NCBI GenBank assembly: GCA_026692735.1
Contig: JAPLOD010000705.1
Location: 1 to 44,064 of the forward strand
Reading direction: 5' to 3'
DNA: 44,064 bases
Origin: Planctomycetota bacterium
GTDB lineage: Bacteria > Planctomycetota > SZUA-567 > H5-PLA8
Positions 24,392 through 32,127 of this stretch are shown one piece after another. The notes beneath the pieces were generated by a model. It worked only from the letters and a program-made list of their open reading frames with translations, searched no databases and was not told where the DNA came from. Each line of letters opens with the position of its first letter. The stretch's first letter is position 1. The position numbers and the translations under genes are program-made.

Positions 24392-24742
24392 TCAGGATGC
24401 GGCGGTCAGTTTTGCCAGGCTCTTCTGGTTGAGGAGGTCCATGCCGCCAAGGGTGACGGTGCATGGGAAGACGGTTTCCACGAGCGGGACGGCGGCCAGA
24501 TCCAGGCGCCGCGTATCCACGAACATCTCGCGCGCGCACTCCTCCAGTCCCCAGCGCTCCAGCGCGGCGATGACGATGTTGGGAAGCGGGATGCTTTTTT
24601 CGATGACGGGCTTGCTGACCAGAATCGCGGCACTGAGCTTGAAGGGCTTGCCGTCAGAGCTGACGCAATGCAGCAGCAACCGGAAGCCGGTGGTGAGGCC
24701 CTTGGGGGTCTGGTCGTCAAGCTTCTGGATGGTGAGTGTCAT
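24392..24742 (-). CDS. small hypothetical protein
   Basis: The 116 residues start at ATG 24742, with GGAGG about ten bases upstream; the ORF track start at 24760 precedes the site. Compact alpha/beta-looking soluble sequence (GFRLLLHCVSSDGKPFKLSAAILVSKPVIEKSIPLPNIVIAALERWG, CAREMFVDTRRLDLAAVPLVET). No signal peptide and no recognised motif. It ends 49 nt before the heparinase-like gene starts on the same strand. Confidence 0.6.
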   Translation of the reverse strand: MTLTIQKLDDQTPKGLTTGFRLLLHCVSSDGKPFKLSAAILVSKPVIEKSIPLPNIVIAALERWGLEECAREMFVDTRRLDLAAVPLVETVFPCTVTLGGMDLLNQKSLAKLTAAS

Positions 24743-24876
24743 CGCGGGAGCCCTCCTCACTCATAATCAACGCGGCGCAGGGGGGAATGTCAAGCGGCTC
24801 TGGGGGACGAACGCGGCGTCGGGACGGGGCAGTTGTTCGCCTGAACTGCGCTCCGGAAAGGCAATTGCTGTGGTCT

Positions 24877-24906
24877 GTCACCGAATTTTGTGTCACCGGA
24901 TTTTGG
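24877..24906. repeat. 15-nt tandem direct repeat at edge of the low-GC cassette
   Basis: GTCACCGAATTTTGT followed directly by GTCACCGGATTTTGG (2 mismatches in 15). The second copy overlaps the last codons and stop of the HEPN-like gene. It could mark an insertion boundary; no matching copy was found at the other edge. Confidence 0.65.
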
Positions 24907-25354
24907 GCGGGGATGAGACACCGTGAACTGTCTGAAGATCCCGCTGCACGACTGTTGCCAAGTTCAGTACCCCATACTTCTGGAGTTCATCTCGGAGGTC
25001 CGTTGCGTTTCCATACTCGTCTTCTGCCTTGACTTGGGAAATGGCTGAAGCAAGGTGGTAATCGGCCTTTACTCGCGCCAATCTGAGGTTCTCCAACGCT
25101 TCCCCCAGTTCCTGTATTTTGGCGTCGCTTGAGCCCTTCAGGACCATCGGCAGCTTCTCATGAACGAGGTGATCTTTCTTCCGAGCCAACGAGACACTCT
25201 GAAGTAGTATGAGCGGCATCGTCTTCAGGAATTCCTCGCCTATCATCCAGTAGACCGCGTAGTACGATCGGCTGATAGACGACCGCCAGTCTGCTTCTCG
25301 TATGCCATTCCGCCAAAGGTCTTCCGCAGTATGCAGAAACTCGAGCGGCTGCAT
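24893..25354 (-). CDS. HEPN-like protein (third gene of accessory cassette)
   Basis: A 153-residue all-helical protein. RSSISRSYYAVYWMIGEEFL (about 24-43) is the characteristic HEPN helix (S/A-I-x-R-A-Y-Y-A-V), and LENLRLARVKADYHLASAI in the C-terminal half has the R-x5-H spacing (RVKADYH) that fits the HEPN Rx4-6H ribonuclease motif. HEPN proteins are often toxins, RNases of defence systems, or scaffolds. Here it is the last of three tightly spaced genes (12 nt after the preceding one). Catalysis is not proven by the motif; the UPF0332-like group it resembles includes inactive members. Confidence 0.7.
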   Translation of the reverse strand: MQPLEFLHTAEDLWRNGIREADWRSSISRSYYAVYWMIGEEFLKTMPLILLQSVSLARKKDHLVHEKLPMVLKGSSDAKIQELGEALENLRLARVKADYHLASAISQVKAEDEYGNATDLRDELQKYGVLNLATVVQRDLQTVHGVSSPPKIR

Positions 25355-25366
25355 GGGCCACGAGCC

Positions 25367-26095
25367 TCAGAGATCGCGCAACACTCCGACCAACGGGTAG
25401 ATTCTTGAACCTGATGACCGAAGCGGGGCAAAGAAGTCCTGTGTGGCGCGCCTGAACGCCTGGCGGTCCATGCCACATCTGACGGTGAACACGATTCTCT
25501 CGCCGCCCTCGCCCTCGTCCTCGGGACTGGTGATAAGCTCGACTGTGACCATCTCGGGGTTGTTGAAAGCCTTGACGAGTTGATCCTTGACCTGCGTGAA
25601 TTCATCCTCCAGCCCTTGGCGTTTCACGAAATCTTCCGCCTCGGAAGCGACATCAAATGTCGTCTGCGGGCTGGTTGAGAGCCACGACCCAAGAAGTCGG
25701 AGGGCCGCATCCAGATCAGCCTGTGGTGCCTGAAATGCCTCGGTGACCCAAAAACGCACCGCCAAAGATGGTTCCGCCTGGATTTCCCGACTGGCCCACG
25801 TTAGCGGCCAACTCGCCGGAATGTGAACTTGCTGCTCAGCCCAGCTTGCCTTGATCGGTTCGTTAACATTCCTCCTTGCCGCCAGGCGGGCCTCTGGGGC
25901 GCCCTGCTCGATCAGCACTTCGGTTGAACTCGCGGTGGTTCTGCTGCCCAAATGCGAAGGGATATCGGTTGGCGATGGAATCTTCTGAAAGCCAGCGTAT
26001 GCCCAATACTGCACGTCCGCCTGTTCTTTCGGCGTCCGCGGGGGCCGCGCGCGGGTAATATCCGAATGTCTTGGCAGCGCCACAGTATCTAACAT
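25367..26095 (-). CDS. unrecognised protein (second gene of accessory cassette)
   Basis: The 242 residues start at ATG 26095, 3 nt after the stop of the upstream gene. There is no signal peptide or TM helix. The first 80 residues are Pro/Arg/Thr-rich and look disordered (ITRARPPRTPKEQADVQYWAYAGFQKIPSPTDIPSHLG); the middle has LIEQGAPEARLAARRNVNEP; the C-terminal half is alpha/beta (LDAALRLLGSWLSTSPQTTFDVASEAEDFV, VTVELITSPEDEGEGGERIVFTVRCGMDRQAF). I know no family for it. Its position between two cassette genes suggests a shared job. Confidence 0.7.
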   Translation of the reverse strand: MLDTVALPRHSDITRARPPRTPKEQADVQYWAYAGFQKIPSPTDIPSHLGSRTTASSTEVLIEQGAPEARLAARRNVNEPIKASWAEQQVHIPASWPLTWASREIQAEPSLAVRFWVTEAFQAPQADLDAALRLLGSWLSTSPQTTFDVASEAEDFVKRQGLEDEFTQVKDQLVKAFNNPEMVTVELITSPEDEGEGGERIVFTVRCGMDRQAFRRATQDFFAPLRSSGSRIYPLVGVLRDL

Positions 26096-26098
26096 GGA

Positions 26099-26752
26099 TC
26101 AGGTTCCTAAGCCCAGAACGGCGTTGATGCGCTCGCGGACTACCTGATAGTTATCGGCAAAACGGGAAAGGATCTCGACGGCTCTCTCCAGCTTCTTATC
26201 CGTGGGCAGGTCATAATTGCAGTTGGCGTTCACCAGCACGCCAGAACGTTCTTTCTGGTCCCCGCGCTTGACTGTACCGGCATCAACACGAAGGCGGAGA
26301 GCCCCGCCGACGAGGTCAAATAAGAACCTCAAGCCAATCGCCTTTGGGGCAAATCTTCCCTGCCACGAGTCATCCGGTTTCAGGAAGCGCTCTAGAAGCC
26401 GTCGTTCCGCCGATTCCGACGGAACGAACGCAGTGAAGTTGATGCCGACGGCCGTGTACCTCACGTGGGGTAACTCTGTGATGTATTTTGCGGCAATCTG
26501 GGGCGCTGGAGATTTTTCCGGTTGATCCCCTGGCTTGTTGTCTATCACCTGAAGTCTGCCGATCTCGACGGACATAATGAAGTCCTGACCGTTGTATTTC
26601 ACAACCGCGACGGGCGGTGTGCAGATGACTTCCGACGCCTTCCACTCCTTCGGAACGATGCTGCGGCTCTCAAGGAAGGCCGGATGCAGGATTGTCGGGT
26701 TGTGCCCTTCAGCGGCTACCACCGCAGAGGCGTTCAGGAATTCCAGTCCCAT
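26099..26752 (-). CDS. unrecognised protein (first gene of accessory cassette)
   Basis: The 217 residues start at ATG 26752. Sequence landmarks: MGLEFLNASAVVAAEGHNPTILHPAFL, VICTPPVAVVKYNGQDFIMSVEIGRLQVID, YITELPHVRYTAVGINFTAFVPS, GLRFLFDLVGGALRLRVDAGTV and VLVNANCNYDLPTDKKLERAVEILSRF. The arrangement (a 'this ligand's best basis' strand followed by P-H-V-R-Y-T-A-V-G-I-N) recalls sporadic proteins of the TIGR04255 kind in layout only; I do not assign it. GC is visibly lower than in flanking genes and it heads a three-gene operon with its own promoter-like boxes 12 nt upstream of the ATG. Confidence 0.7.
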   Translation of the reverse strand: MGLEFLNASAVVAAEGHNPTILHPAFLESRSIVPKEWKASEVICTPPVAVVKYNGQDFIMSVEIGRLQVIDNKPGDQPEKSPAPQIAAKYITELPHVRYTAVGINFTAFVPSESAERRLLERFLKPDDSWQGRFAPKAIGLRFLFDLVGGALRLRVDAGTVKRGDQKERSGVLVNANCNYDLPTDKKLERAVEILSRFADNYQVVRERINAVLGLGT

Positions 26753-26763
26753 GATGACAGTCT

Positions 26764-26791
26764 ACTATAGAAGGCGGCCGAAGTCATTCAA
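26764..26791 (-). promoter_or_regulatory. putative promoter of the three-gene cassette, near-leaderless
   Basis: On the minus strand TTGAAT (26791-26786), 16-nt spacer, TATAGT (26769-26764). The -10 lies 11 nt before the ATG, so transcription would start close to the start codon; no Shine-Dalgarno is present, which fits a leaderless mRNA. Confidence 0.45.
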
Positions 26792-26883
26792 GGCGCATTC
26801 TTGCTGCTGGTTTTCGGTTGCGGGGTGGGGCGGTGTGTGGTAGGGTTGTGTTTGGGTCGTTTCGACACATATACAGCTCGGCT

Positions 26884-26898
26884 CGTCTCGACGAGACG
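26884..26898. repeat. perfect palindrome CGTCTCG-A-CGAGACG
   Basis: Seven-base arms around a single A; no T-run follows. It could be an operator or a hairpin. Its GAGAC core resembles the GAGAC hairpins nearby. Confidence 0.7.
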
Positions 26899-26925
26899 AC
26901 GGGCGAAACCGGGCCGGCCCATCGC

Positions 26926-26962
26926 GGGTTTCAGGTTACAAGTTTCATGTTACAGGTTAACG
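26926..26962. repeat. heptamer tract, aggttac/aagtttc family
   Basis: Units gggtttc aggttac aagtttc atgttac aggttaa, alternating two words. A second copy of the family is at 27321-27351. Confidence 0.85.
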
Positions 26963-27003
26963 GCACGGGATGCTTGTGAGCCCGCGCTCGTTACGGTGAG
27001 CAG

Positions 27004-27037
27004 GCAGGATGCCTGCGCTACAGCCGGCTCTGAGCCG
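27004..27037. repeat. two adjacent short GC hairpins
   Basis: GCAGG-ATG-CCTGC (27004-27016), followed by gcta, and CGGCTC-T-GAGCCG (27025-27037). Same class as 27427-27492. Confidence 0.6.
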
Positions 27038-27287
27038 CGACCGTGAGGGAGCGGTTCCCGGACCGCTTGCTAACGCGCGCGGCTCGAAACAGCGCCGGCG
27101 GTACAAACATAGCATGGGCTGCCAGGCCATGAGGGGACTCGCGCGTGTGACACGAGTTCCTGACGACGTGCTACGGCGTATTTCGCGGGGGCGCTGCAGG
27201 GGAAGTGTTGCCATGCCACGAACAGCGAGAAGGCGGGTGGGGAATGCACGAAGCACATGATGTGCAGTCCTGGACAGCAAAAACGAA

Positions 27288-27317
27288 CCGCCAAGACGCC
27301 AAGAACGCCAAGAAAAG
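27288..27317. repeat. 9-nt-period tract cgccaagaa
   Basis: ccgccaaga cgccaagaa cgccaagaa. It gives the false ORF peptide LGVLGVL on the minus strand. Confidence 0.8.
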
Positions 27318-27320
27318 AAA

Positions 27321-27351
27321 TGGTTACAGGTTTCAAGTTACAGGTTTCAGC
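27321..27351. repeat. heptamer tract, ggttaca/ggtttca family
   Basis: tggttac aggtttc aagttac aggtttc ag. Same words as 26926-26962. Confidence 0.85.
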
Positions 27352-27426
27352 GCCACGCGAGGAACAGCACGATGTGCGTTTCTGGACACAGGGGGCGAAG
27401 GGGAACACGGAAGAGCGGCGGGGATG

Positions 27427-27492
27427 ACGCGGGCGAGACGCCCGCGCTACAGCCGGCAAGATGCCGGTGGTACAATGCCAGCGAGACGCCGG
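27427..27492. repeat. cluster of three GC hairpins upstream of argG
   Basis: CGCGGGCG-AGA-CGCCCGCG then ctac (27427-27449); CCGGC-AAGAT-GCCGG then tggtac (27452-27472); GCCAGCG-AGA-CGCCGGC with one mismatch (27476-27492). The AGA or A-x-GAT loops and the CTAC-like 3' flank recur in the hairpins at 33399-33450. Confidence 0.75.
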
Positions 27493-27586
27493 CGGCACAG
27501 CGAGTGCGGTATCGCACTTGAAATCCGGCCTGTCGTGCCGCATGGTTTCCACCTTCGGCATTCAGGGGATAAGGAGCAGACGAGCC

Positions 27587-28873
27587 ATGCCTAAGACGAG
27601 CACTAAACCAGCCAAGGCGAAGATTGCGTGCGCGACTGCACTGCGGGACAAGCCCGCAGTGGCACAGGCCGGCAAAGGCGAAAAGGTGATCCTGCTCTAT
27701 TCCGGCGGGCTGGACACCAGCGTCATCGTGCGCTGGCTCGCGGACAAGGGCTACCAGGTCATCTGCGTGACGATTGACGTGGGCCAGCAGGAAAGCCTGG
27801 ACCTCGAAAAGAAGGCCCTGGGCAGCGGAGCCGCCAAGTTCTTTGTGCGCGACATCACGGAAGAATTCGTCCGCGACGGCGTCTTCCAGTGCATCCGCGC
27901 CGAAGCGAAGTACGAGGGGCGCTACCTGCTGGGCACGTCCATCGCCCGCCCGTTCATGATCAAGGCCATCGTGGACGTGGCCAAGGCCGAAGGCGCCACG
28001 TATATCGCTCACGGCGCGACCGGCAAAGGCAACGACCAGTGCCGCTTCGAACTGGCCGCATACGCGCTGCTGCCCGGCGTGAAGCTGATCGTCCCGTGGC
28101 GTGACGCCGAATTCCGCGCTCTGATCCCCGGCCGCAAGGAGGCCATTGACTACGCCGCCAAGCACGGCATCCCCGTCGCGGCGAGCGTCTCCAAGCCGTG
28201 GTCCACCGACCCGAATCTGGCGCACCGCAGCCATGAGGCCGGCGAGCTCGAAGACCCCTGGTACAAGCCGCGCGATGAAATGTTCCAGCTTGTAACCCCG
28301 CCGCAGAAAGCTCCGGACAAGACGGAGGCACTCGAGGTCGAGTTCGAGCGCGGCTATCCCGTGGGCGTCAACGGCAAGCGGCTCAAGCCGGCGAAACTGC
28401 TCGAGACGCTCAACGTCATCGCCGGCCGCAACGGCGTGGGCGTGTGCGACATGGTCGAGAACCGCTTCGTGGGCATGAAGAGCCGCGGCGTGTATGAGTC
28501 GCCCGGCGCGACGGTACTCTACGAATGCCACCGCGACCTGGAAGGGCTGACGCTGGACCGCGAAGTGATGCGCATCCGCGACAGCCTGATCCCGAAGTAC
28601 GCGGAACTGGTGTACTACGGCTACTGGTTCCATCCGGCCAAGGAATGCCTCGACGTCTTCATCAACGAGACGCAGAAGAACGTGACCGGCGTGGTGCGCT
28701 GCGAACTCTATAAGGGCTCTATCCGCATCACCGGCCGCAAGTCGCCGTTCAGCCTGTACGATGCGAACATCGCCACGATGGAAGCGGGCGGGTCGTATAA
28801 CCAGGACGACGCGTCAGGATTCCTGCGCATCGTCGGGCTGCCGACACGCGTGATGGCGAACCTGAAGAAGTGA
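27587..28873 (+). CDS. argG: argininosuccinate synthase
   Basis: The 428-residue enzyme couples citrulline and aspartate with ATP to argininosuccinate in arginine synthesis. The ATP pyrophosphatase P-loop is YSGGLDTS (38-45). Other signatures: GTSIARPFMIKAIVDVAKAEGATYIAHGATGKGNDQ, YAAKHGIPVAASVSKPWSTDPNL, VENRFVGMKSRGVYESPGATVLY and TGRKSPFSLYD. ATG 27587 has AAGGAG ten bases upstream. Compared with a usual 400-residue enzyme there is an extra N-terminal tail of about 30 residues (MPKTSTKPAKAKIACATALR), low in complexity. No arg neighbours. The stop lies inside a heptamer tract. Confidence 0.97.
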   Translation: MPKTSTKPAKAKIACATALRDKPAVAQAGKGEKVILLYSGGLDTSVIVRWLADKGYQVICVTIDVGQQESLDLEKKALGSGAAKFFVRDITEEFVRDGVFQCIRAEAKYEGRYLLGTSIARPFMIKAIVDVAKAEGATYIAHGATGKGNDQCRFELAAYALLPGVKLIVPWRDAEFRALIPGRKEAIDYAAKHGIPVAASVSKPWSTDPNLAHRSHEAGELEDPWYKPRDEMFQLVTPPQKAPDKTEALEVEFERGYPVGVNGKRLKPAKLLETLNVIAGRNGVGVCDMVENRFVGMKSRGVYESPGATVLYECHRDLEGLTLDREVMRIRDSLIPKYAELVYYGYWFHPAKECLDVFINETQKNVTGVVRCELYKGSIRITGRKSPFSLYDANIATMEAGGSYNQDDASGFLRIVGLPTRVMANLKK

Positions 28874-28911
28874 CGAGTGGCGAGTGACGGGTGGCGAGTG
28901 GCGAGTGACGA
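28870..28911. repeat. heptamer tract overlapping the argG stop codon
   Basis: Six units: gtgacga gtggcga gtgacgg gtggcga gtggcga gtgacga. The TGA of argG (28871-28873) is part of the first unit. Confidence 0.9.
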
Positions 28912-28938
28912 ACGCATCCATCCGAGCGGCTGTCTCGC

Positions 28939-29910
28939 TTAACGCCCTGGCACGCGGAAGGACTCTATCTCTTCCACGACGAGTTCGACTGCGCCGGTGT
29001 TCGGGTTCCGCCAGGTCCGGCAGATGTAGCTGTGGCCTTCGGGGCCGCGCAGTTCCTTTGTCCCGTCGGGCCGAACATGAACGCATTCCGGCGGCGGAAC
29101 CATGTACGGCCACTGGCCAGGCGACAGCGGCTCGCAGAGGTACTTGTAGAGTCTCTGTCCAGTGCTGACGTGCAGCGAGCTCTCCGGCGGATAGCAGCCA
29201 TAGTCAGCATTGTACCGCGCCAGCGCGGCTTCGATACAACTGAGGGCAGTGTGACGCGGAAACTGCCGACTGCTCCGCATGCCGGCAAGGCCGCGGCACA
29301 CAACGAGCGCGAACAGAAAGAGTAGCAGCAGCCCCAGACCGAGGGCTTTGATGGTTTCCCTTCGCAACCGCCGCAGGACCTCGCACACGAAGGTCACCGC
29401 AAGGGCCACCACGAAGGTCAGCGCTATCCAACTCAGCATTCTGGCCACCAAGGGCGGGCCAAGGTTCTCAAGGAAGTACCAATGCAGCGGTTCGGCGCGG
29501 TTCCAAGACAGGCAGGCAAGAACACACACGACTTCAGCCATACGAGTTGCCAGCCCGAGGCGCCACTTGCCGCCGCGAAGCCGGTGCTCGCACGCCGCGC
29601 CAACGGCGACCAGCAACAGGACCGCGACGAACACATCCAGCGCCAGCCAGGACCAGTCGTCCTGCGTGGCCTTGAGGTAGTAACGGTCAGCCGCCTGATC
29701 GAGATACGTGAAGTCGTAGCTGAACACATGGAACGGCCAGCCGTAGAGGCGGTGCTCATGCAAACCGATGTTCAGCCAGAGCAGCGCGGCCGCGACGAAC
29801 ACCAGCACGAGCGCCGTGGACAGATGGAACTGCAGCCACGGGCGGTTGGCCGTCGGCGCGGGAACTGGCGATGATGGTTCCAGCGGTATTGGTGCGTCGC
29901 CGTCGCCCAT
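28939..29910 (-). CDS. membrane protein with C-terminal pseudopilin-like domain
   Basis: The 323 residues have a Pro-rich start, then RPWLQFHLSTALVLVFVAAALLWLN (first TM, about 23-47) and YGWP at 56-59, shared with the protein at 14467. Further hydrophobic segments are WLALDVFVAVLLLVAVGAA, VVCVLACLSW, MLSWIALTFVVALAVTFVCEVL and LGLGLLLLFLFALVVCRG. The C-terminal 90 residues (IEAALARYNADYGCYPPES, LYKYLCEPLSPGQWPYM, HSYICRTWRNPNTG) look like the globular part of a type II secretion pseudopilin (GspG-like) without its own prepilin peptidase site. Its role is unknown; it could be a membrane-anchored surface protein. It follows the antitoxin-toxin pair on the same strand (83-nt gap). Confidence 0.7.
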   Translation of the reverse strand: MGDGDAPIPLEPSSPVPAPTANRPWLQFHLSTALVLVFVAAALLWLNIGLHEHRLYGWPFHVFSYDFTYLDQAADRYYLKATQDDWSWLALDVFVAVLLLVAVGAACEHRLRGGKWRLGLATRMAEVVCVLACLSWNRAEPLHWYFLENLGPPLVARMLSWIALTFVVALAVTFVCEVLRRLRRETIKALGLGLLLLFLFALVVCRGLAGMRSSRQFPRHTALSCIEAALARYNADYGCYPPESSLHVSTGQRLYKYLCEPLSPGQWPYMVPPPECVHVRPDGTKELRGPEGHSYICRTWRNPNTGAVELVVEEIESFRVPGR

Positions 29911-29993
29911 AGTTATCGCCCGTGCGGTACGGACGGGAGGCTATCACTTCGGAAAGGATGCGCAAAGCCATCACGCACTCGATCGCCACGCAG

Positions 29994-30287
29994 CTATATC
30001 CGCTCCTTCCAATAGTCCGGGTGTTGGTGCAGATGCATTATCGCCAGAACACGGACCGCCTCAGGATAGACTCGGTAAATGATGCCGTATGGAAAGTGCC
30101 TCAACTGGCGCCGCCGGTACTTACCTTCAAGTGCCGGCCATGCTTCAGGATGCTGCCGGATGTCGGCGATGGCCCGGTCGAAATCCTCCAGGAAGCGTTG
30201 ACCAAGACCCTCACGTCGCTGCTCGAAATAGACCGCCGCCGTGATAGCCTCCGGCTGAGCGTCCGGATGGTAGATTACCTCACGCAT
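29994..30287 (-). CDS. RelE/ParE-superfamily toxin
   Basis: The 97-residue protein of the plasmid-stabilisation type (MREVIYHPDAQPEAITAAVYFEQRREGLGQRFLEDFDRAI ... KYRRRQLRHFPYGIIYRVYPEAVRVLAIMHLHQHPDYW). Family members either cut mRNA on the ribosome (RelE) or poison gyrase (ParE); the HPDYW ending and the YHPDA start are typical of the group paired with TIGR02574-like antitoxins. Its ATG lies 13 nt inside the end of the antitoxin gene, so translation is coupled. No truncation is visible. Confidence 0.88.
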   Translation of the reverse strand: MREVIYHPDAQPEAITAAVYFEQRREGLGQRFLEDFDRAIADIRQHPEAWPALEGKYRRRQLRHFPYGIIYRVYPEAVRVLAIMHLHQHPDYWKERI

Positions 30288-30508
30288 CGCAGCGCCGCTC
30301 GAGCCGCCTTCATAACCTCTGTGTGCGTCTTACAGGCCACGCGGCCTTTGGAAATCTCATCGTCGCGTCTCTTGGCCAATTCAACCCAAGCCTTCTCGTT
30401 GGCGTCGGCTGAGCCTTCGTCCAAACTGTCCAGAAGCAAGTCCGCAAGCAGCGCCCGCGAGCGCACCGGGAGCTTAAGAGCCATGATGCTGATTTCCTTT
30501 ACGCTCAT
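30275..30508 (-). CDS. addiction-module antitoxin (TIGR02574-type)
   Basis: The 77 residues start at ATG 30508 behind a strong AAGGAGGA site; the ORF track start at 30562 is upstream of it. Helical N-terminus MSVKEISIMALKLPVRSRALLADLLLDSLDE, then EKAWVELAKRRDDEISKGRV, typical of the antitoxin that binds and neutralises the neighbouring RelE/ParE toxin and usually autorepresses the operon. A TACAAT box (complement of 30561-30566) may be the -10. It is a relative of the orphan antitoxin at 7845-8066. Confidence 0.87.
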   Translation of the reverse strand: MSVKEISIMALKLPVRSRALLADLLLDSLDEGSADANEKAWVELAKRRDDEISKGRVACKTHTEVMKAARAALRCVR

Positions 30509-30706
30509 GTGATCGTGTTCCTCCTTCGATCGGTGCATACCCCTTCGCCACCATGCATCCATTGTACCCCTGCCTTGCCCTTCTGCTCCGGCCTTTTCGC
30601 CCGATTCCCCTCAAGCCTCGGGAATCGTGGTCACTCTAAAGGAAAAGGGCATTGCGCCGTGTGCGCTTGCCGTGCCAAAGCCAGCGCCGCGCGCAGAGAC
30701 GCCGAG

Positions 30707-32101
30707 CTACTCCTTCTCTTTGGCGGGCTTCTTGTCGTCGAGCGCACCTTCGTTGTCATAGGGCTGCGTCGTGAGAGCGGCTTTGTCGCCGAACTGTTTC
30801 TGCATCTTCGCCATCAGGTTCAGCATCTCTTTGACTTTGGCTTCGTGGTCCGGCTTGCCGGCCAGGTCGCTCAACTCGTCCGGATCGTTCTGCAGATCGA
30901 AGAGCTGCGAGCGGTTGATGTTGGTGTAGCGGATCAGCTTCCAGCGCTTGTCGCGCACGGAACGCTGCGGCCCGTAACTGTTGAACATGTAGTCGCGGAC
31001 TTTTTCGGTCTTGCCCCGGATGACCGGCAGCAGGCTCTTGCCGTCGAGATTGCCGGGGGGCTCAATGCCGCAGTACTCGCAGACAGTGGGGAAGATGTCG
31101 TAGAGGTACGCGAAGGCGTCGGTCTGGCCCTTGGGGATGCCCGGGCCGCAGACGATCAACGGCACGTGCATGCCGCCGTTCTCGAAGAGATTCTGCTTGC
31201 CCATCAGGCCGTGGTCGCCCAGTGAGAGGCCGTTGTCCGAGGCGAAGACGAGCAGCGTGTTGTCGGACTGGCCGGATTCCTTGAGCGCGTCCAGCACGCG
31301 CCCGATCTGTTCATCGGTATACGTGATGGACGCATAGTAGCGCGCCAGCCGGGCCTGAACGCTCTCGGGCGTGCGCGGCCAGGGGATGGTGAATTCGTCC
31401 CTGACGCTGGTGCCGCCGTGATCGAAGGGCGGCGCGGCGAGGAAACGCGGGGACAGTTGGATGTCCTGCGGCTTGTACATGTCGTAGAAGCGCTGCGGCG
31501 CGGGCTGCGGGTCGTGAGGCGTGGCATAGGCCAGGTAGAGGAAAAAAGGCTTCTTGCCCGCGTTGTCGCGGATGAACTCAATGCCATTGTCGGTGTGTTC
31601 CTTCGTGCAGCCGACGGAACGCTTCAGCATGATGTTCTTGTCGAACTGCTTGGTGATGTGGTTAGGGACGTTGCTGTTCTTGCCGCTGCGCAGCGTGACG
31701 TAACCGTTCTCCTTCATGACCAACGGGAAAGTGTTCTTGGGGCCCTTCTTGTCGTCGTCCTTGGCATCCTTGCCGCCTTTGGCGCCTTTGGGCTCGGGCA
31801 TGCGGCTCAAACACAGGCCCGACAGGATCATCGTCCGGCTGGGCAGGCAGACGGCAGCGGTGTTGGCGCCCATGCAGTAGGTGTTGTGAAAGACAAAGCC
31901 CCGCTCGACCAGCTTGTCAATGTTCGGGGTCCTGACCTGCTTGTTGCCGAGAGCGGCGATGGAGTCGGGCCGCTGATCGTCGGTCAGGAGGAAGACGACG
32001 TTGGGCCGCTTGCGGCCGGCTTCCTCCGCCCGGGCCGCGCACGTTTGCACGAGCGCCAGCAACAGCGCCAGAAGAAACAGTGGAGTCGAGTGAGTCAACA
32101 C
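30707..32101 (-). CDS. secreted sulfatase (type I, Cys-type formylglycine)
   Basis: The 464 residues start at GTG 32101, with AGGAG nine bases upstream; the longer ORF overlaps the preceding gene. Signal peptide MLTHSTPLFLLALLLALVQTCAARA. Active site C85-L-P-S-R (the C-x-P-S-R motif matured to formylglycine by a dedicated enzyme), metal-binding NVVFLLTDDQRPD (D41, D42), and later ASDNGLSLGDHGLMGKQN with metal Asp/Asn. It removes sulfate esters, here probably from sugars, outside the inner membrane. It is the last gene of a five-gene minus-strand operon with the sugar ABC transporter. A Lys/Asp-rich insert (GAKGGKDAKDDDKKGPK) lies at about residue 104-120. Confidence 0.93.
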   Translation of the reverse strand: MLTHSTPLFLLALLLALVQTCAARAEEAGRKRPNVVFLLTDDQRPDSIAALGNKQVRTPNIDKLVERGFVFHNTYCMGANTAAVCLPSRTMILSGLCLSRMPEPKGAKGGKDAKDDDKKGPKNTFPLVMKENGYVTLRSGKNSNVPNHITKQFDKNIMLKRSVGCTKEHTDNGIEFIRDNAGKKPFFLYLAYATPHDPQPAPQRFYDMYKPQDIQLSPRFLAAPPFDHGGTSVRDEFTIPWPRTPESVQARLARYYASITYTDEQIGRVLDALKESGQSDNTLLVFASDNGLSLGDHGLMGKQNLFENGGMHVPLIVCGPGIPKGQTDAFAYLYDIFPTVCEYCGIEPPGNLDGKSLLPVIRGKTEKVRDYMFNSYGPQRSVRDKRWKLIRYTNINRSQLFDLQNDPDELSDLAGKPDHEAKVKEMLNLMAKMQKQFGDKAALTTQPYDNEGALDDKKPAKEKE

Positions 32102-32127
32102 GTGTGGGTTCTCCTGCGTGAGCGACC

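Larger units (their letters stand above)
26753..27586. other. gene-free, repeat-packed 834-bp region
   Basis: No credible gene here: the ORFs in the track are translations of repeats (for example LGVLGVLAVRF from a 9-nt tract). The stretch holds a perfect 7-1-7 palindrome (26884-26898), two heptamer tracts, a 9-nt tract and at least five short GC hairpins, then the argG ribosome site AAGGAG at 27571-27576. A 6-bp stem AGTGCG-GTAT-CGCACT (27502-27517) lies in the argG leader. Confidence 0.75.

Noticed and set aside
21974-24766. 930-residue plus-strand ORF
   Set aside because: Shadow of the heparinase-like gene; Arg/Val/His-rich noise.
27070-27561. 163-residue minus-strand ORF in the argG leader
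   Set aside because: Its sequence is translation of the 9-nt and heptamer tracts and hairpins (LGVLGVL); no ribosome site.
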